DNA of 39,636 bases from Paraburkholderia sp. Ac-20340 (GTDB taxonomy: Bacteria > Pseudomonadota > Gammaproteobacteria > Burkholderiales > Burkholderiaceae). Below, in pieces: positions 25,692-33,982 of the stretch (within the stretch, counting starts at the first letter, position 1; each line of letters starts with the position of its first letter). The notes below the pieces were generated by a model, which was given only the letters and a program-made list of their open reading frames with translations, searched no databases and had not been told where the DNA came from. Both the position numbers and the translations under genes were made by a program. The DNA lies in the NCBI RefSeq assembly GCF_017104965.1, contig NZ_JAAGPR010000054.1, positions 1 to 39,636 on the forward strand, in the 5' to 3' direction.

Positions 25692-26008
25692 GCGCGCTTA
25701 TGAACACACCCATTCCCGTTTGCGCCGATAGCGACCTGGGTGAAGGGCAGCGCAAACTCGTATTCGTCGATGGCGGCAGCGTGGTGGTCTTTCGTATCGA
25801 AGGGCAATTGCATGCCATCGAAAATAGTTGTCCGCACAACGGTGCATCGCTTGCGAATGGCGCGTTGCAAGGGAGCGTGCTGAGTTGCCCCGCGCACGGT
25901 TTGCGTTTCGATCTGCGTACTGGGCGTGTAATGGGCGGCGGCCAGCTTTGTCTGAACCGCCTGAGCACGCAGGTGATCGATGAGCAGATCAGCGTGGCGA
26001 AGCCATAG
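25688..26008 (+). CDS. Rieske-type [2Fe-2S] ferredoxin
   Basis: A 106-aa single-domain Rieske protein. Cluster ligands are C48-P-H50 and C67-P-A-H70. It starts at the ATGA overlap with the BKACE gene, so the two are translationally coupled. Such proteins carry electrons to oxygenases or act as redox partners. No partner oxygenase is adjacent; the TauD-like enzyme nearby does not need it. The oxygenase system 11 kb downstream has its own Rieske protein. Confidence 0.93.
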   Translation: MSALMNTPIPVCADSDLGEGQRKLVFVDGGSVVVFRIEGQLHAIENSCPHNGASLANGALQGSVLSCPAHGLRFDLRTGRVMGGGQLCLNRLSTQVIDEQISVAKP

Positions 26009-26018
26009 AAAGCGCGAT

Positions 26019-27050
26019 CTAGTGGCCGGTGTGAACAGAACCGTTGGCGTTCTGTTCGAGCAGCGCGCCGCGCCAATGGCTGGGCGCCTGACCGAACTCG
26101 CTGCTGAACCAGCGTGAAAACGCACTCAATTCCGAAAACCCCAGCAGGTCCGCGACATCGGAAACCGAATGGCGCGGCTGCGTCAAATAGCGGATCGCCA
26201 GCGACGCTCGTACTTCGTTGAGCAGCGTCGAAAAGCGCATGCCGGTCTGTTCGAGCTGACGTTGCAGCGTGCGTGGCGTGAGGCCCAGCCGCATGCTGAC
26301 GGGCTCGATCGCGCCCTGTCCACGCGGCAGCAGGATATGCAGCGTGCGCCGCACATTGTCGGCGAGCGATTCCTGCTGATAACGCGGCTGCAGGTCGAGC
26401 AATTCTTTGGCGTAGTGCGCGAGATGCGCATCGGCGAGCGGATTGGCGCGATCGAGATCGTGCCGCGCCATCACGATGCCATCGCACTCGCTTTCGAATT
26501 CCACCCGCTGGCCGAAGAAGCGCCGATGCACTTCTACGCTAACGGGCGCTGCATGCGTGAAATGCACGCTGCGCGGCATGTATTGGGGACCCAGCATCGC
26601 GCGTACGAGGCTGAAGACCGCGCCCACCGCCATTTCGACGATTTCGGGGCCGGGGTGCGGGCGGCCGGTCATCAACGCCACATGAAGTACCGCCACGTCG
26701 TCGACTTCCTCGACATGCACGGCGACCGAATCGCTTAGCAGATGCCGATAGCTTTCGATCTGCGCGAGCACGTCGCGCAGCGTGGCCTGATGCTGCAAAA
26801 ACAGGCTCAGCGCGCCGAAATCGGCCAGCCGCCACGCCTCGCCGATACGTACGCCCAGCGCCGCGCCGCGTTGGTGCGCCGAGACCTCGAACACGCGCGC
26901 GAAGCTCGCTTCGGGAATGCGCAGGTCCGGTGTCGTCAGACAGGACGGATCGATGCCGGCTTCGCGCAGCGCGCGCACGGGATCGAGGCCGATGCTGCGG
27001 GCGATCTGGGCGTACTTGGTGAGGGAGGCGGTGCGAACCAGGAGGGGCAT
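26019..27050 (-). CDS. AraC-family regulator with arabinose-binding-like N-domain
   Basis: A 343-aa regulator of the OruR/ArgR-like AraC subgroup. The N-terminal about 200 residues match the PF12625-type domain (LREAGIDPSCLTTPDLRIPEASFARVFEVSAHQRGAALGVRIGE). The C-terminal AraC HTH covers about 250-330 (LGLTPRTLQRQLEQTGMRFSTLL; HSVSDVADLLGFSELSAFSRWF). It is convergent to the Rieske gene and divergent from the quinone oxidoreductase, so it probably controls the second catabolic cluster. Confidence 0.92.
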   Translation of the reverse strand: MPLLVRTASLTKYAQIARSIGLDPVRALREAGIDPSCLTTPDLRIPEASFARVFEVSAHQRGAALGVRIGEAWRLADFGALSLFLQHQATLRDVLAQIESYRHLLSDSVAVHVEEVDDVAVLHVALMTGRPHPGPEIVEMAVGAVFSLVRAMLGPQYMPRSVHFTHAAPVSVEVHRRFFGQRVEFESECDGIVMARHDLDRANPLADAHLAHYAKELLDLQPRYQQESLADNVRRTLHILLPRGQGAIEPVSMRLGLTPRTLQRQLEQTGMRFSTLLNEVRASLAIRYLTQPRHSVSDVADLLGFSELSAFSRWFSSEFGQAPSHWRGALLEQNANGSVHTGH

Positions 27051-27346
27051 GGCGTGAAAAACAGACGTGATCCGTCGAGGCTACCGTCGGCGCGGGGCGG
27101 CGTCTGTCAGGAATAACCATGAACGCGGGCCGTGTCAGCAGCGCGTGCAGGCGCTTGTCGTTCAGCGTCAGGTCGTGTCGCGCGTGGTCAAGCGCGCCGG
27201 GCGTGGGCTTACCACAATGGGGTTTCATGACGGTGCGCCAGATAAACCGATGTCGATGCCGATGCAGCCAAGACGCTGCAAGCGCAGACGGCATCGAAAA
27301 GAAACGACGCATTGATACGAACAATCCGCTCTACAGGAGACACGAA

Positions 27347-28327
27347 GTGGCCCATGCAATCCGATTTCACGAGACGGGCGCGCCCGACGTCATGCGCTGG
27401 GAGGAGGTGGCCGTCGGCGCGCCGGGCGCGGGCCAGGTGAGGCTGCGCCACGAGGCGGTCGGACTGAATTTCGCCGATACGTATTTCCGCAGCGGGCTTT
27501 ATCCGGTGCCGCTGCCGGCCGGCATGGGCGTGGAGGCGGCCGGCGTCGTGGAAGCGGTGGGCGCGGGCGTGAGCGGCGTGGTGCCGGGCGATCGCGTGAC
27601 CTATACGGGCTTCGTCAACACGCTGGGCGCATATAGCACCGAGCGCCTGATCGGCGCGGATTCCCTCATCAAACTGCCCGACGCGATCGCCTGCGAAACG
27701 GCGGCCGCCATGACCATGCGCGGCCTGACCGCTGCGTACCTGATGCGCCGCATCTGGCCGCTCGCGCCGGGCGAAACGATCCTTGTGCACGCCGCGGCGG
27801 GCGGTGTCGGTTTGATCCTTTGCCAATGGGCCAAACTGCTCGGGCTCACGGTGATCGGTACGGTGTCGAGCGAGCAGAAAGCGGCCGTGGCCCGCGCGCA
27901 CGGCTGCGATCACGTCATCTTTTACACGCGCGAAGACGTGGCGAAGCGCGTGCGCGAACTGACCGATGGCGCAGGCGTGGCCGTGGTGTACGACAGCGTC
28001 GGCAAGGACACGTTTGCGGCTTCGCTCGATTCGCTCAAGCGGCGCGGACTGCTGGTGTGCGTGGGCACGGCCTCGGGCAAGGCGCCCGCCTTCGAGCCGC
28101 AGATGCTGGCCATGAAAGGCTCGCTCTATGTGACGCGTCCGGCGCTGGCCGATTACATCGCCGATCCCGCCGAAAAAGCGGCGCTCGCCGATGAGATTTT
28201 CGGTCACGTCGCGGCCGGGCGCATCCGCATCGAAATCAATCAGCGTTATGCGCTCGAAGATGCCGTGCAGGCGCATCGCGATATCGAGGCGCGCCGCACG
28301 ACCGGTTCGTCGGTCTTCACGCTCTGA
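27347..28327 (+). CDS. Quinone oxidoreductase / zinc-independent MDR alcohol dehydrogenase
   Basis: A 326-aa medium-chain dehydrogenase/reductase of the NADPH:quinone reductase type. It lacks the zinc-ligand pattern. The nucleotide motif AAAGGVG at 150-156 (HAAAGGVGLILCQWAK) and the quinone-type GLNFADTYFRSGLYP are visible. The start is a GTG at 27347, with AGGAG at 27335-27339; an upstream ATG at 27119 is in frame but lacks a ribosome site. The TauD gene follows after 9 bp, so they form an operon. Confidence 0.92.
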   Translation: MAHAIRFHETGAPDVMRWEEVAVGAPGAGQVRLRHEAVGLNFADTYFRSGLYPVPLPAGMGVEAAGVVEAVGAGVSGVVPGDRVTYTGFVNTLGAYSTERLIGADSLIKLPDAIACETAAAMTMRGLTAAYLMRRIWPLAPGETILVHAAAGGVGLILCQWAKLLGLTVIGTVSSEQKAAVARAHGCDHVIFYTREDVAKRVRELTDGAGVAVVYDSVGKDTFAASLDSLKRRGLLVCVGTASGKAPAFEPQMLAMKGSLYVTRPALADYIADPAEKAALADEIFGHVAAGRIRIEINQRYALEDAVQAHRDIEARRTTGSSVFTL

Positions 28328-28336
28328 GGAGGCGCG

Positions 28337-29185
28337 ATGAAAGTCGAGCAATTGACCTGCGCGATCGGCGCGGAACTGGTGGGCGTCGATCTCGCCGATG
28401 CCGTGCACGACGACGGCCTGTTTGCCGCGATCAAGGCGGCGCTGCTCAGGCATAAGGTGCTGTTCCTGCGTGGCCAGACGCTCTCGCGCGCGGAGCACGT
28501 AGCGTTTGCCGAGCGTTTTGGCGCGCTGGAAGATCACCCCGTTGCGGGCAGCCATCCCGATCATCCGGGGCTGGTGCAGATTTACAAGACGCCCGATCAC
28601 CCGAACGATCGCTACGAAAACGCCTGGCATTCCGACGCCACCTGGCGCGCCGCGCCGCAAATGGGCGCGGTGCTGCGCTGCGTGGAATGCCCGCCGGTAG
28701 GCGGCGATACCATGTGGGCCAATATGGCGCTGGCCTACGAAAAACTGCCGGAGACCGTGAAGGCGCAGATCGCGGATCTGCGTGCGAATCACAGCATCCA
28801 GTCGAGTTTTGGCGCAGCGATGCCGATCGACAAGCGGCTCGCGTTGAAAGCGCAATATCCCGATGCCGAACATCCGGTCGTGCGCACGCACCCCGAAACC
28901 GAAGAGAAAGTGCTGTTCGTCAACGGCTTCACGACGCATTTCGTCAACTATCACACGGCTGCGCGCGTGCGTATCGGCCAGGACCACAACCCCGGCGCGG
29001 GCCAGTTGCTGCATTACCTGATCAGCCAGGCCTACGTGCCCGAATACCAGGTGCGCTGGCGCTGGCAACCGGGCAGCGTGGCGATCTGGGACAACCGCAG
29101 CACGCAGCACTACGCCGTGATGGATTACCCGCCGTGTCATCGCAAGATGGAGCGCGCGGGCATTATCGGCGACATTCCGTATTGA
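28337..29185 (+). CDS. TauD/TfdA-family Fe(II)/2-oxoglutarate dioxygenase
   Basis: A 282-aa cytosolic dioxygenase using Fe(II), O2 and 2-oxoglutarate. The iron triad is H98, D100 (WHSDATW) and H258 (STQHYA). GGAGG precedes the ATG. It resembles taurine or alkyl-sulfatase-like dioxygenases that hydroxylate a carbon next to a heteroatom and so break C-S, C-N or C-O bonds. The substrate is unknown. It sits between the quinone oxidoreductase and the second BKACE gene. Confidence 0.93.
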   Translation: MKVEQLTCAIGAELVGVDLADAVHDDGLFAAIKAALLRHKVLFLRGQTLSRAEHVAFAERFGALEDHPVAGSHPDHPGLVQIYKTPDHPNDRYENAWHSDATWRAAPQMGAVLRCVECPPVGGDTMWANMALAYEKLPETVKAQIADLRANHSIQSSFGAAMPIDKRLALKAQYPDAEHPVVRTHPETEEKVLFVNGFTTHFVNYHTAARVRIGQDHNPGAGQLLHYLISQAYVPEYQVRWRWQPGSVAIWDNRSTQHYAVMDYPPCHRKMERAGIIGDIPY

Positions 29186-29254
29186 TACGGATGCCGAATC
29201 AATTATCGGTTTATCGATTCATTCATCGTACAAAAAAGACATTGGAGCCCGCAC

Positions 29255-30313
29255 ATGCAATTCTTCGACGATTCGCTGCATCCCGAGAACATGGACAAGG
29301 TCGTGATCACGGTGGCGCCTTATGGCCCCGAGTGGATGCCCGAGGACTTCCCGGAAGATATTCCGGTGACGATGGACGAGCAGGTGCAGAAAGCGGTGGA
29401 CTGCTATAACGCGGGCGCGACGGTGCTGCATCTGCATGTGCGCGAGCTGGACGGCAAGGGTTCGAAACGTCTGTCGAAATTCAACGAGCTGATTGCCGGC
29501 GTGCGCAAGGCCGTGCCCGACATGATCATCCAGGTAGGCGGCTCGATTTCGTTCGCGCCGGAAGACGACGGCCAGGCCGCCAAATGGCTCTCCGACGATA
29601 CGCGCCACATGCTGGCCGAACTCGAACCGCGCCCCGACCAGGTGACGGTCGCCATCAACACCACGCAGATGAACATCATGGAGTTGCTGTACCCGGAGTA
29701 TCTGCAGGGCACGTCGCTGGCGAATCCGGCCTTGCAGGCGGCCTATGCGGAGATGACGGTGCCGGCGGGCCCGGCGTGGGTAGAGGAGCATCTGCGCCGC
29801 CTGCAGAACGCGGGCATCCAGCCGCATTTCCAGCTCACGGGCATTCACGCGCTGGAGACGCTGGAGCGGCTGGTGCGCAAGGGCGCGTATCGCGGTCCGC
29901 TCAATCTCACGTGGATCGGCATCGGCGGCGGTTTCGACGGCCCGAATCCGTTCAACTTCTTCAACTTCGTGCACCGCGCGCCGCAAGGCTGCACGCTCAC
30001 CGCCGAGTCGCTGCTCAAGAATGTACTGCCGTTCAACATGATGGCGATGTCGATGGGGCTGCATCCGCGCTGCGGGATCGAGGATACGATCATCGGCCAG
30101 CATGGCGAGCGCATGAGTTCGGTGCAGCAGATCGAGCAGTGCGTGCGCGTGGCGCGCGAACTGGGGCGCGAGATCGCCAGCGGCAAGGAGGCGCGTGCGA
30201 TTTACCGCATCGGCACCTTCTACGACGACGTGGATACGACGCTCGCCGCCAATGGCTATCTGCCGAATCGCGCGCTCGCGTCGGGCCTCGGGCTCGTGAA
30301 GTCGGCGGCGTGA
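29255..30313 (+). CDS. BKACE family (DUF849) beta-keto acid cleavage enzyme, paralogue 2
   Basis: A 352-aa enzyme of the BKACE/Kce family, equal in length to paralogue 1. H59 and H61 (HLHVR) and R272, E276, D277 (HPRCGIED) are kept. The two share residues about 40-130 almost completely but differ in the middle (about 145-210) and in the loop around 230-250, which form the substrate pocket in the family. The two copies therefore probably act on different beta-keto acids. The next gene starts at the stop or 15 bp beyond it. Confidence 0.94.
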   Translation: MQFFDDSLHPENMDKVVITVAPYGPEWMPEDFPEDIPVTMDEQVQKAVDCYNAGATVLHLHVRELDGKGSKRLSKFNELIAGVRKAVPDMIIQVGGSISFAPEDDGQAAKWLSDDTRHMLAELEPRPDQVTVAINTTQMNIMELLYPEYLQGTSLANPALQAAYAEMTVPAGPAWVEEHLRRLQNAGIQPHFQLTGIHALETLERLVRKGAYRGPLNLTWIGIGGGFDGPNPFNFFNFVHRAPQGCTLTAESLLKNVLPFNMMAMSMGLHPRCGIEDTIIGQHGERMSSVQQIEQCVRVARELGREIASGKEARAIYRIGTFYDDVDTTLAANGYLPNRALASGLGLVKSAA

Positions 30314-30327
30314 ACGGGAAAAGCACC

Positions 30328-30945
30328 ATGACGCACACCATCAGGCGCGAACCGTGGGTTGTGATCGTCCCTGGTCTGCGCGATCACATCGAGCAGCATT
30401 GGCAGACGCTGCTGGAGGCGCGCTTGCGAGCCGCGCGCCGGCCCGTGGCGGCGGTCGCGCCGATGGGCCGTGCCGATCTCGATTGCGCCGCGCGCGTGGA
30501 CGCGATAGAAGCAGCGGTAAGGTCGTGCGTTCGCGCGAGCGCAGCGCCGGTGGTGATCGTCGCGCACAGCGCCGGTTGCCTTTCGGTCGCGCACTGGGCG
30601 CGCCGGTATCCGCGCACGGCCAGCGAAGCGATACGCGGCGCGTTGCTGGCGGTGCCGCCCGATTTCGACACGCCGATGCCCGAGGGCTATCCGCAAGCCG
30701 ACGCGCTGGCGGCTGCGGGCTGGCTGCCGGTGCCGCGCGAAGCCCTGCCGTTCGCGTCGATCGTGGCGGCAAGCGGCAATGATCCACTCGCCCGTCATGC
30801 GTGGGTGGGCTCGATCGCGCGTGACTGGGGCAGCGAGTGCGTCGAACTCGGCGATGTGGGGCATCTGAATCCGGCCAGCGGTCACGGCGAATGGCCGGCC
30901 GCCGAGGGGCTGATCGAAGTGCTCGCGCGGCCTGGCGCGTTGTGA
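30328..30945 (+). CDS. RBBP9/YdeN-family alpha/beta hydrolase
   Basis: A 205-aa small serine hydrolase of the RBBP9/YdeN type. Nucleophile motif AHSAGC near residue 81, aspartate in the ASGNDPLA segment near 150, and histidine in DVGHLNPASGHGEWP near 175-180. The family is rich in unassigned hydrolases. An alternative GTG at 30310 overlaps the BKACE stop and would add six residues. It is co-directional with the BKACE and MFS genes, so it may process a pathway ester or thioester. Confidence 0.87.
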   Translation: MTHTIRREPWVVIVPGLRDHIEQHWQTLLEARLRAARRPVAAVAPMGRADLDCAARVDAIEAAVRSCVRASAAPVVIVAHSAGCLSVAHWARRYPRTASEAIRGALLAVPPDFDTPMPEGYPQADALAAAGWLPVPREALPFASIVAASGNDPLARHAWVGSIARDWGSECVELGDVGHLNPASGHGEWPAAEGLIEVLARPGAL

Positions 30946-31045
30946 CGGCTTGCGCGTAGTGTCCAGAACACGCACCCGGAATACAAGCCAGGAACAAGCG
31001 CCAGGAACAAGCCCCTGAAACAAGCGAACACACAAGGAGACGAAC

Positions 31046-32326
31046 GTGGGAATGCAAGCGACCATCGCGATCGGCGAAGCCGACGCGGCCGCGCCAGATG
31101 TACCCAGGGCCTACGCTTGGTGCGTTTTCGCGCTGACCTTCGGCCTGCTGCTCGCGGATTACATGTCGCGCCAGGTGCTCAACGCGGTGTTTCCGCTGCT
31201 CAAGGCGCAATGGCAGCTTTCGGATACGCAACTGGGTTCGCTCAGCAGCATCGTCGCGCTGATGGTCGGGCTGCTGACCTTCCCGCTGTCTCTGCTCGCC
31301 GATCGCTGGGGCCGCGTGCGCAGCCTGATCCTGATGGCCGTGCTCTGGAGTCTCGCCACGCTGGGCTGTGCGGTCTCGGCGAACTACGGCCAGATGTTCG
31401 CGGCGCGCTTCTTTGTGGGCGTGGGCGAAGCCGCTTATGGCAGCGTGGGTCTGGCGGTGGTGCTCAGCGTGTTTCCCGCCCATCTGCGCGCGACGCTTTC
31501 GGGCTCGTTTCTCGCGGGCGGCGCATTCGGTTCGATGCTCGGCATGGCGCTTAGCGGCATCGTCGCGGCGCATCTGGGCTGGCGCTGGTCGTTCGCGACG
31601 ATGGCCGTGTTCGGACTCGTGCTGGCCTCGCTTTACCGGCTCGTCGTGACGGAGCGGCGCATCGCGCCACGTGGGTTCAACGCGCAACGCACCGCGCGGC
31701 CGCGCTTCACACCGCGCAGCATTGCCAATGCCTTATTCGCAACCAGAGCCGTAATCTTCGCGTATGTGGGCTGCGGCATTCAACTGATCCTGCCCGGCGC
31801 GCTGTTCGCGTGGCTGCCGAGCTACCTCGTGCGTGCCTACGACATGCGTCTCGACCGCGCAAGCGTGATCGCCGCGTTGTTCGTGCTGACTTCGGGTTTG
31901 GGCATGATCGTTTGCGGCGCCTTGACCGATCGCATCAGCCGTCATCGGCCTGCGCGTAAATGGACGATGGCGGCGCTCTTTTGCGCTGCCTCGCTGGTTG
32001 CGTTCGCAACGGCTTTTCATCTGCCGCCGGGCACGCTGCAACTTGTGCTGATCGGCGGCGGCATGTTTATTACCTCCGGCGCGTGCGGGCCCACGGGCGC
32101 GCTGGTGGCCGAACTCACGCCGCCCGACATTCACGGCACCGCCATGGCGCTCTGGGCGCTCGCCAATAATCTGCTGGGCCTGGCCGCCGGGCCCGTGATT
32201 ACCGGCTTGCTCGCCGATCGCATGGGCCTGCATGCCGCGCTGGAATGGATTCCTTTCGCGGCGCTGGCTTCCGCGCTGCTGTTCGCGGCGGGCCGGCGCA
32301 GCCATCTGCGCGTATTGCGCCGATAA
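31046..32326 (+). CDS. MFS transporter
   Basis: A 426-aa major facilitator superfamily protein with about 12 hydrophobic segments. The GTG start at 31046 is chosen over ATG 31052 because AAGGAG at 31034-31039 is better spaced. The DRWGRVR motif is the family loop 2-3 signature. It is likely an inner-membrane importer of the pathway substrate; aromatic acid or spinster-like groups are possible. A run of four ACAAGC units with 11-13 bp spacing lies just upstream (30983-31025). Confidence 0.92.
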   Translation: MGMQATIAIGEADAAAPDVPRAYAWCVFALTFGLLLADYMSRQVLNAVFPLLKAQWQLSDTQLGSLSSIVALMVGLLTFPLSLLADRWGRVRSLILMAVLWSLATLGCAVSANYGQMFAARFFVGVGEAAYGSVGLAVVLSVFPAHLRATLSGSFLAGGAFGSMLGMALSGIVAAHLGWRWSFATMAVFGLVLASLYRLVVTERRIAPRGFNAQRTARPRFTPRSIANALFATRAVIFAYVGCGIQLILPGALFAWLPSYLVRAYDMRLDRASVIAALFVLTSGLGMIVCGALTDRISRHRPARKWTMAALFCAASLVAFATAFHLPPGTLQLVLIGGGMFITSGACGPTGALVAELTPPDIHGTAMALWALANNLLGLAAGPVITGLLADRMGLHAALEWIPFAALASALLFAAGRRSHLRVLRR

Positions 32327-32455
32327 AGCACACCACGCATCGCAACACGCCCGCGATCCCTATAAGAAAAATACGCGGGCACAACGAGATCGGGCCGGCA
32401 CGTATCGGCACGGGCAATGGGCCTGCACAGGCCATCGGAGATCTGAGGAGACGCA

Positions 32456-33580
32456 ATGAGAAAGCAGTGGAGTGCTGTGGCCGCCTGTGCGGCCATGGCG
32501 GGCGCAGCGCACGCGCAATCTTCGGTGACGCTGTATGGCGCCATCGATACCGGGCTGTTCTATCAAAGCTCGTTCGCGGCCTCGTTTTCGCCGGCCGCGA
32601 AAAACCTGGGCCACGTCTATGCCTTGAAAGACGCCGGTATTTACGCGAGTTTCTGGGGCATCAAGGGGAGTGAAGATATCGGCGGCGGCTACAAGGTCAA
32701 TTTCCGGCTGCAGGGCGTGTTCAATAGCGGCAACGGCAAACTGGGTCTCGCCGATACCACCGGCGCCACCGCCGTGTTCAACCAGCAGACGACGATAGGC
32801 GTTTCCGGGCCGTTCGGCTCGATCGACGTCGGACGGCAATTCACGCCCATGATCTACGCGATGGCCGAAACCGACGTGCGCTCGGCGCAATATTTCGGCA
32901 GCATCCTGAGTGCGTGGCTGGGCATGAACCAGGTGGCGGGCTGGTCGGGCACGAACACCAACGTGCCGGTGGGCGCGCTCTACGATAGCAATGCCATCGT
33001 CTGGCAATCGCCGAAATGGCAGGGCGCTTCGCTTGCGCTTGAATACGCGCCGGGCGGCGTGCCGGGGCAGATCCAGGGCGGCACGCGCGAATCCGCAGTG
33101 CTCAAGTATTCGAATTACGGCCTGAATCTGGCTGCGGTGTACTACAACGCGCACGATACCAATCTCGCCGCCAATGTGCCGTCAACCGGCCTCGACAATA
33201 ACCGGCTTTATTACTTCGGCGCGAAATACACGTTTCATGGGCTGTCGGTTTCGGCGTCGTATGGTATCGGCAAAAATCCGTCGAATACCGGTCACGCCGA
33301 TTTTCAGCTCATTTCGGCCGGGCTTGGCTACCAGTTCACGCCGTTTTTTCGTGTGACGTCGGGCTTTTATTATCTGCGCGACCGGAATGACTCGGCGAAT
33401 CATTCGGCCGAATATGCAATTGGCGCGGAATACAACCTCTCGAAGCGCACGCTGCTCTACGCGCAGGCGGGTTATGTGGCGAATCGCGGCAACATGAATC
33501 AGGCGATTACCTATGGCGAACCGGTCGCGCCCGGTATTTCGACCACGGCGGCGATGCTCGGCGTTCGCCATACGTTCTGA
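32456..33580 (+). CDS. Outer-membrane porin (Porin_4 type)
   Basis: A 374-aa trimeric-type porin. The signal peptide ends after residue 20 (AHA-QS). The mature protein starts SSVTLYGAIDTGL and ends GVRHTF, with the terminal phenylalanine needed for outer-membrane assembly. Such porins are common in Burkholderiaceae. Placed after the MFS gene, it may let the same substrate cross the outer membrane. Confidence 0.95.
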   Translation: MRKQWSAVAACAAMAGAAHAQSSVTLYGAIDTGLFYQSSFAASFSPAAKNLGHVYALKDAGIYASFWGIKGSEDIGGGYKVNFRLQGVFNSGNGKLGLADTTGATAVFNQQTTIGVSGPFGSIDVGRQFTPMIYAMAETDVRSAQYFGSILSAWLGMNQVAGWSGTNTNVPVGALYDSNAIVWQSPKWQGASLALEYAPGGVPGQIQGGTRESAVLKYSNYGLNLAAVYYNAHDTNLAANVPSTGLDNNRLYYFGAKYTFHGLSVSASYGIGKNPSNTGHADFQLISAGLGYQFTPFFRVTSGFYYLRDRNDSANHSAEYAIGAEYNLSKRTLLYAQAGYVANRGNMNQAITYGEPVAPGISTTAAMLGVRHTF

Positions 33581-33613
33581 GTCTCACAGTAGCCATCACG
33601 CTTGGAGAAGTCG

Positions 33614-33955
33614 ATGAGATATAGAGGAATCCTGTTTATGATTGCCGCGCTTTCTGGGCTGGTTTCGCTGCAAGCGCTGGCGCAGACCCATGCCGCGCCG
33701 GTTGCGCCATCGACTGCGAAGGATGCCCGCAAGGCCAATCGCGTGCTGAGCCGCAAGGTCTATGCGGCGATAGCGCAGCACAAGGAGATCGACGCGGGCA
33801 ATATCAGCGTCGTCGCGCGAAACGGTGCGATCACGCTCGATGGCACGGTGAGGGAGGCCAGCCAGATCGATGCGGTGAGCGCCATCGCTCGCGCAGTGCC
33901 GGGCGTGACGGCCGTCACGAACCGGCTTTCGGTGCTGCGGCCGATGGGGGGATGA
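33614..33955 (+). CDS. BON-domain exported protein
   Basis: A 113-aa protein with a signal peptide (residues 1-23, LALA-QT) and one BON domain (residues about 43-108: LSRKVYAAIAQHKEIDAGNISVVARNGAITLDGTV). BON proteins bind phospholipid or peptidoglycan in the envelope. ATG at 33614 with GGAG is preferred to a TTG at 33602. It may share the porin transcript or stand alone. Confidence 0.88.
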   Translation: MRYRGILFMIAALSGLVSLQALAQTHAAPVAPSTAKDARKANRVLSRKVYAAIAQHKEIDAGNISVVARNGAITLDGTVREASQIDAVSAIARAVPGVTAVTNRLSVLRPMGG

Positions 33956-33982
33956 CGCAGGACTTGCGTGCCACGCGTGCAC

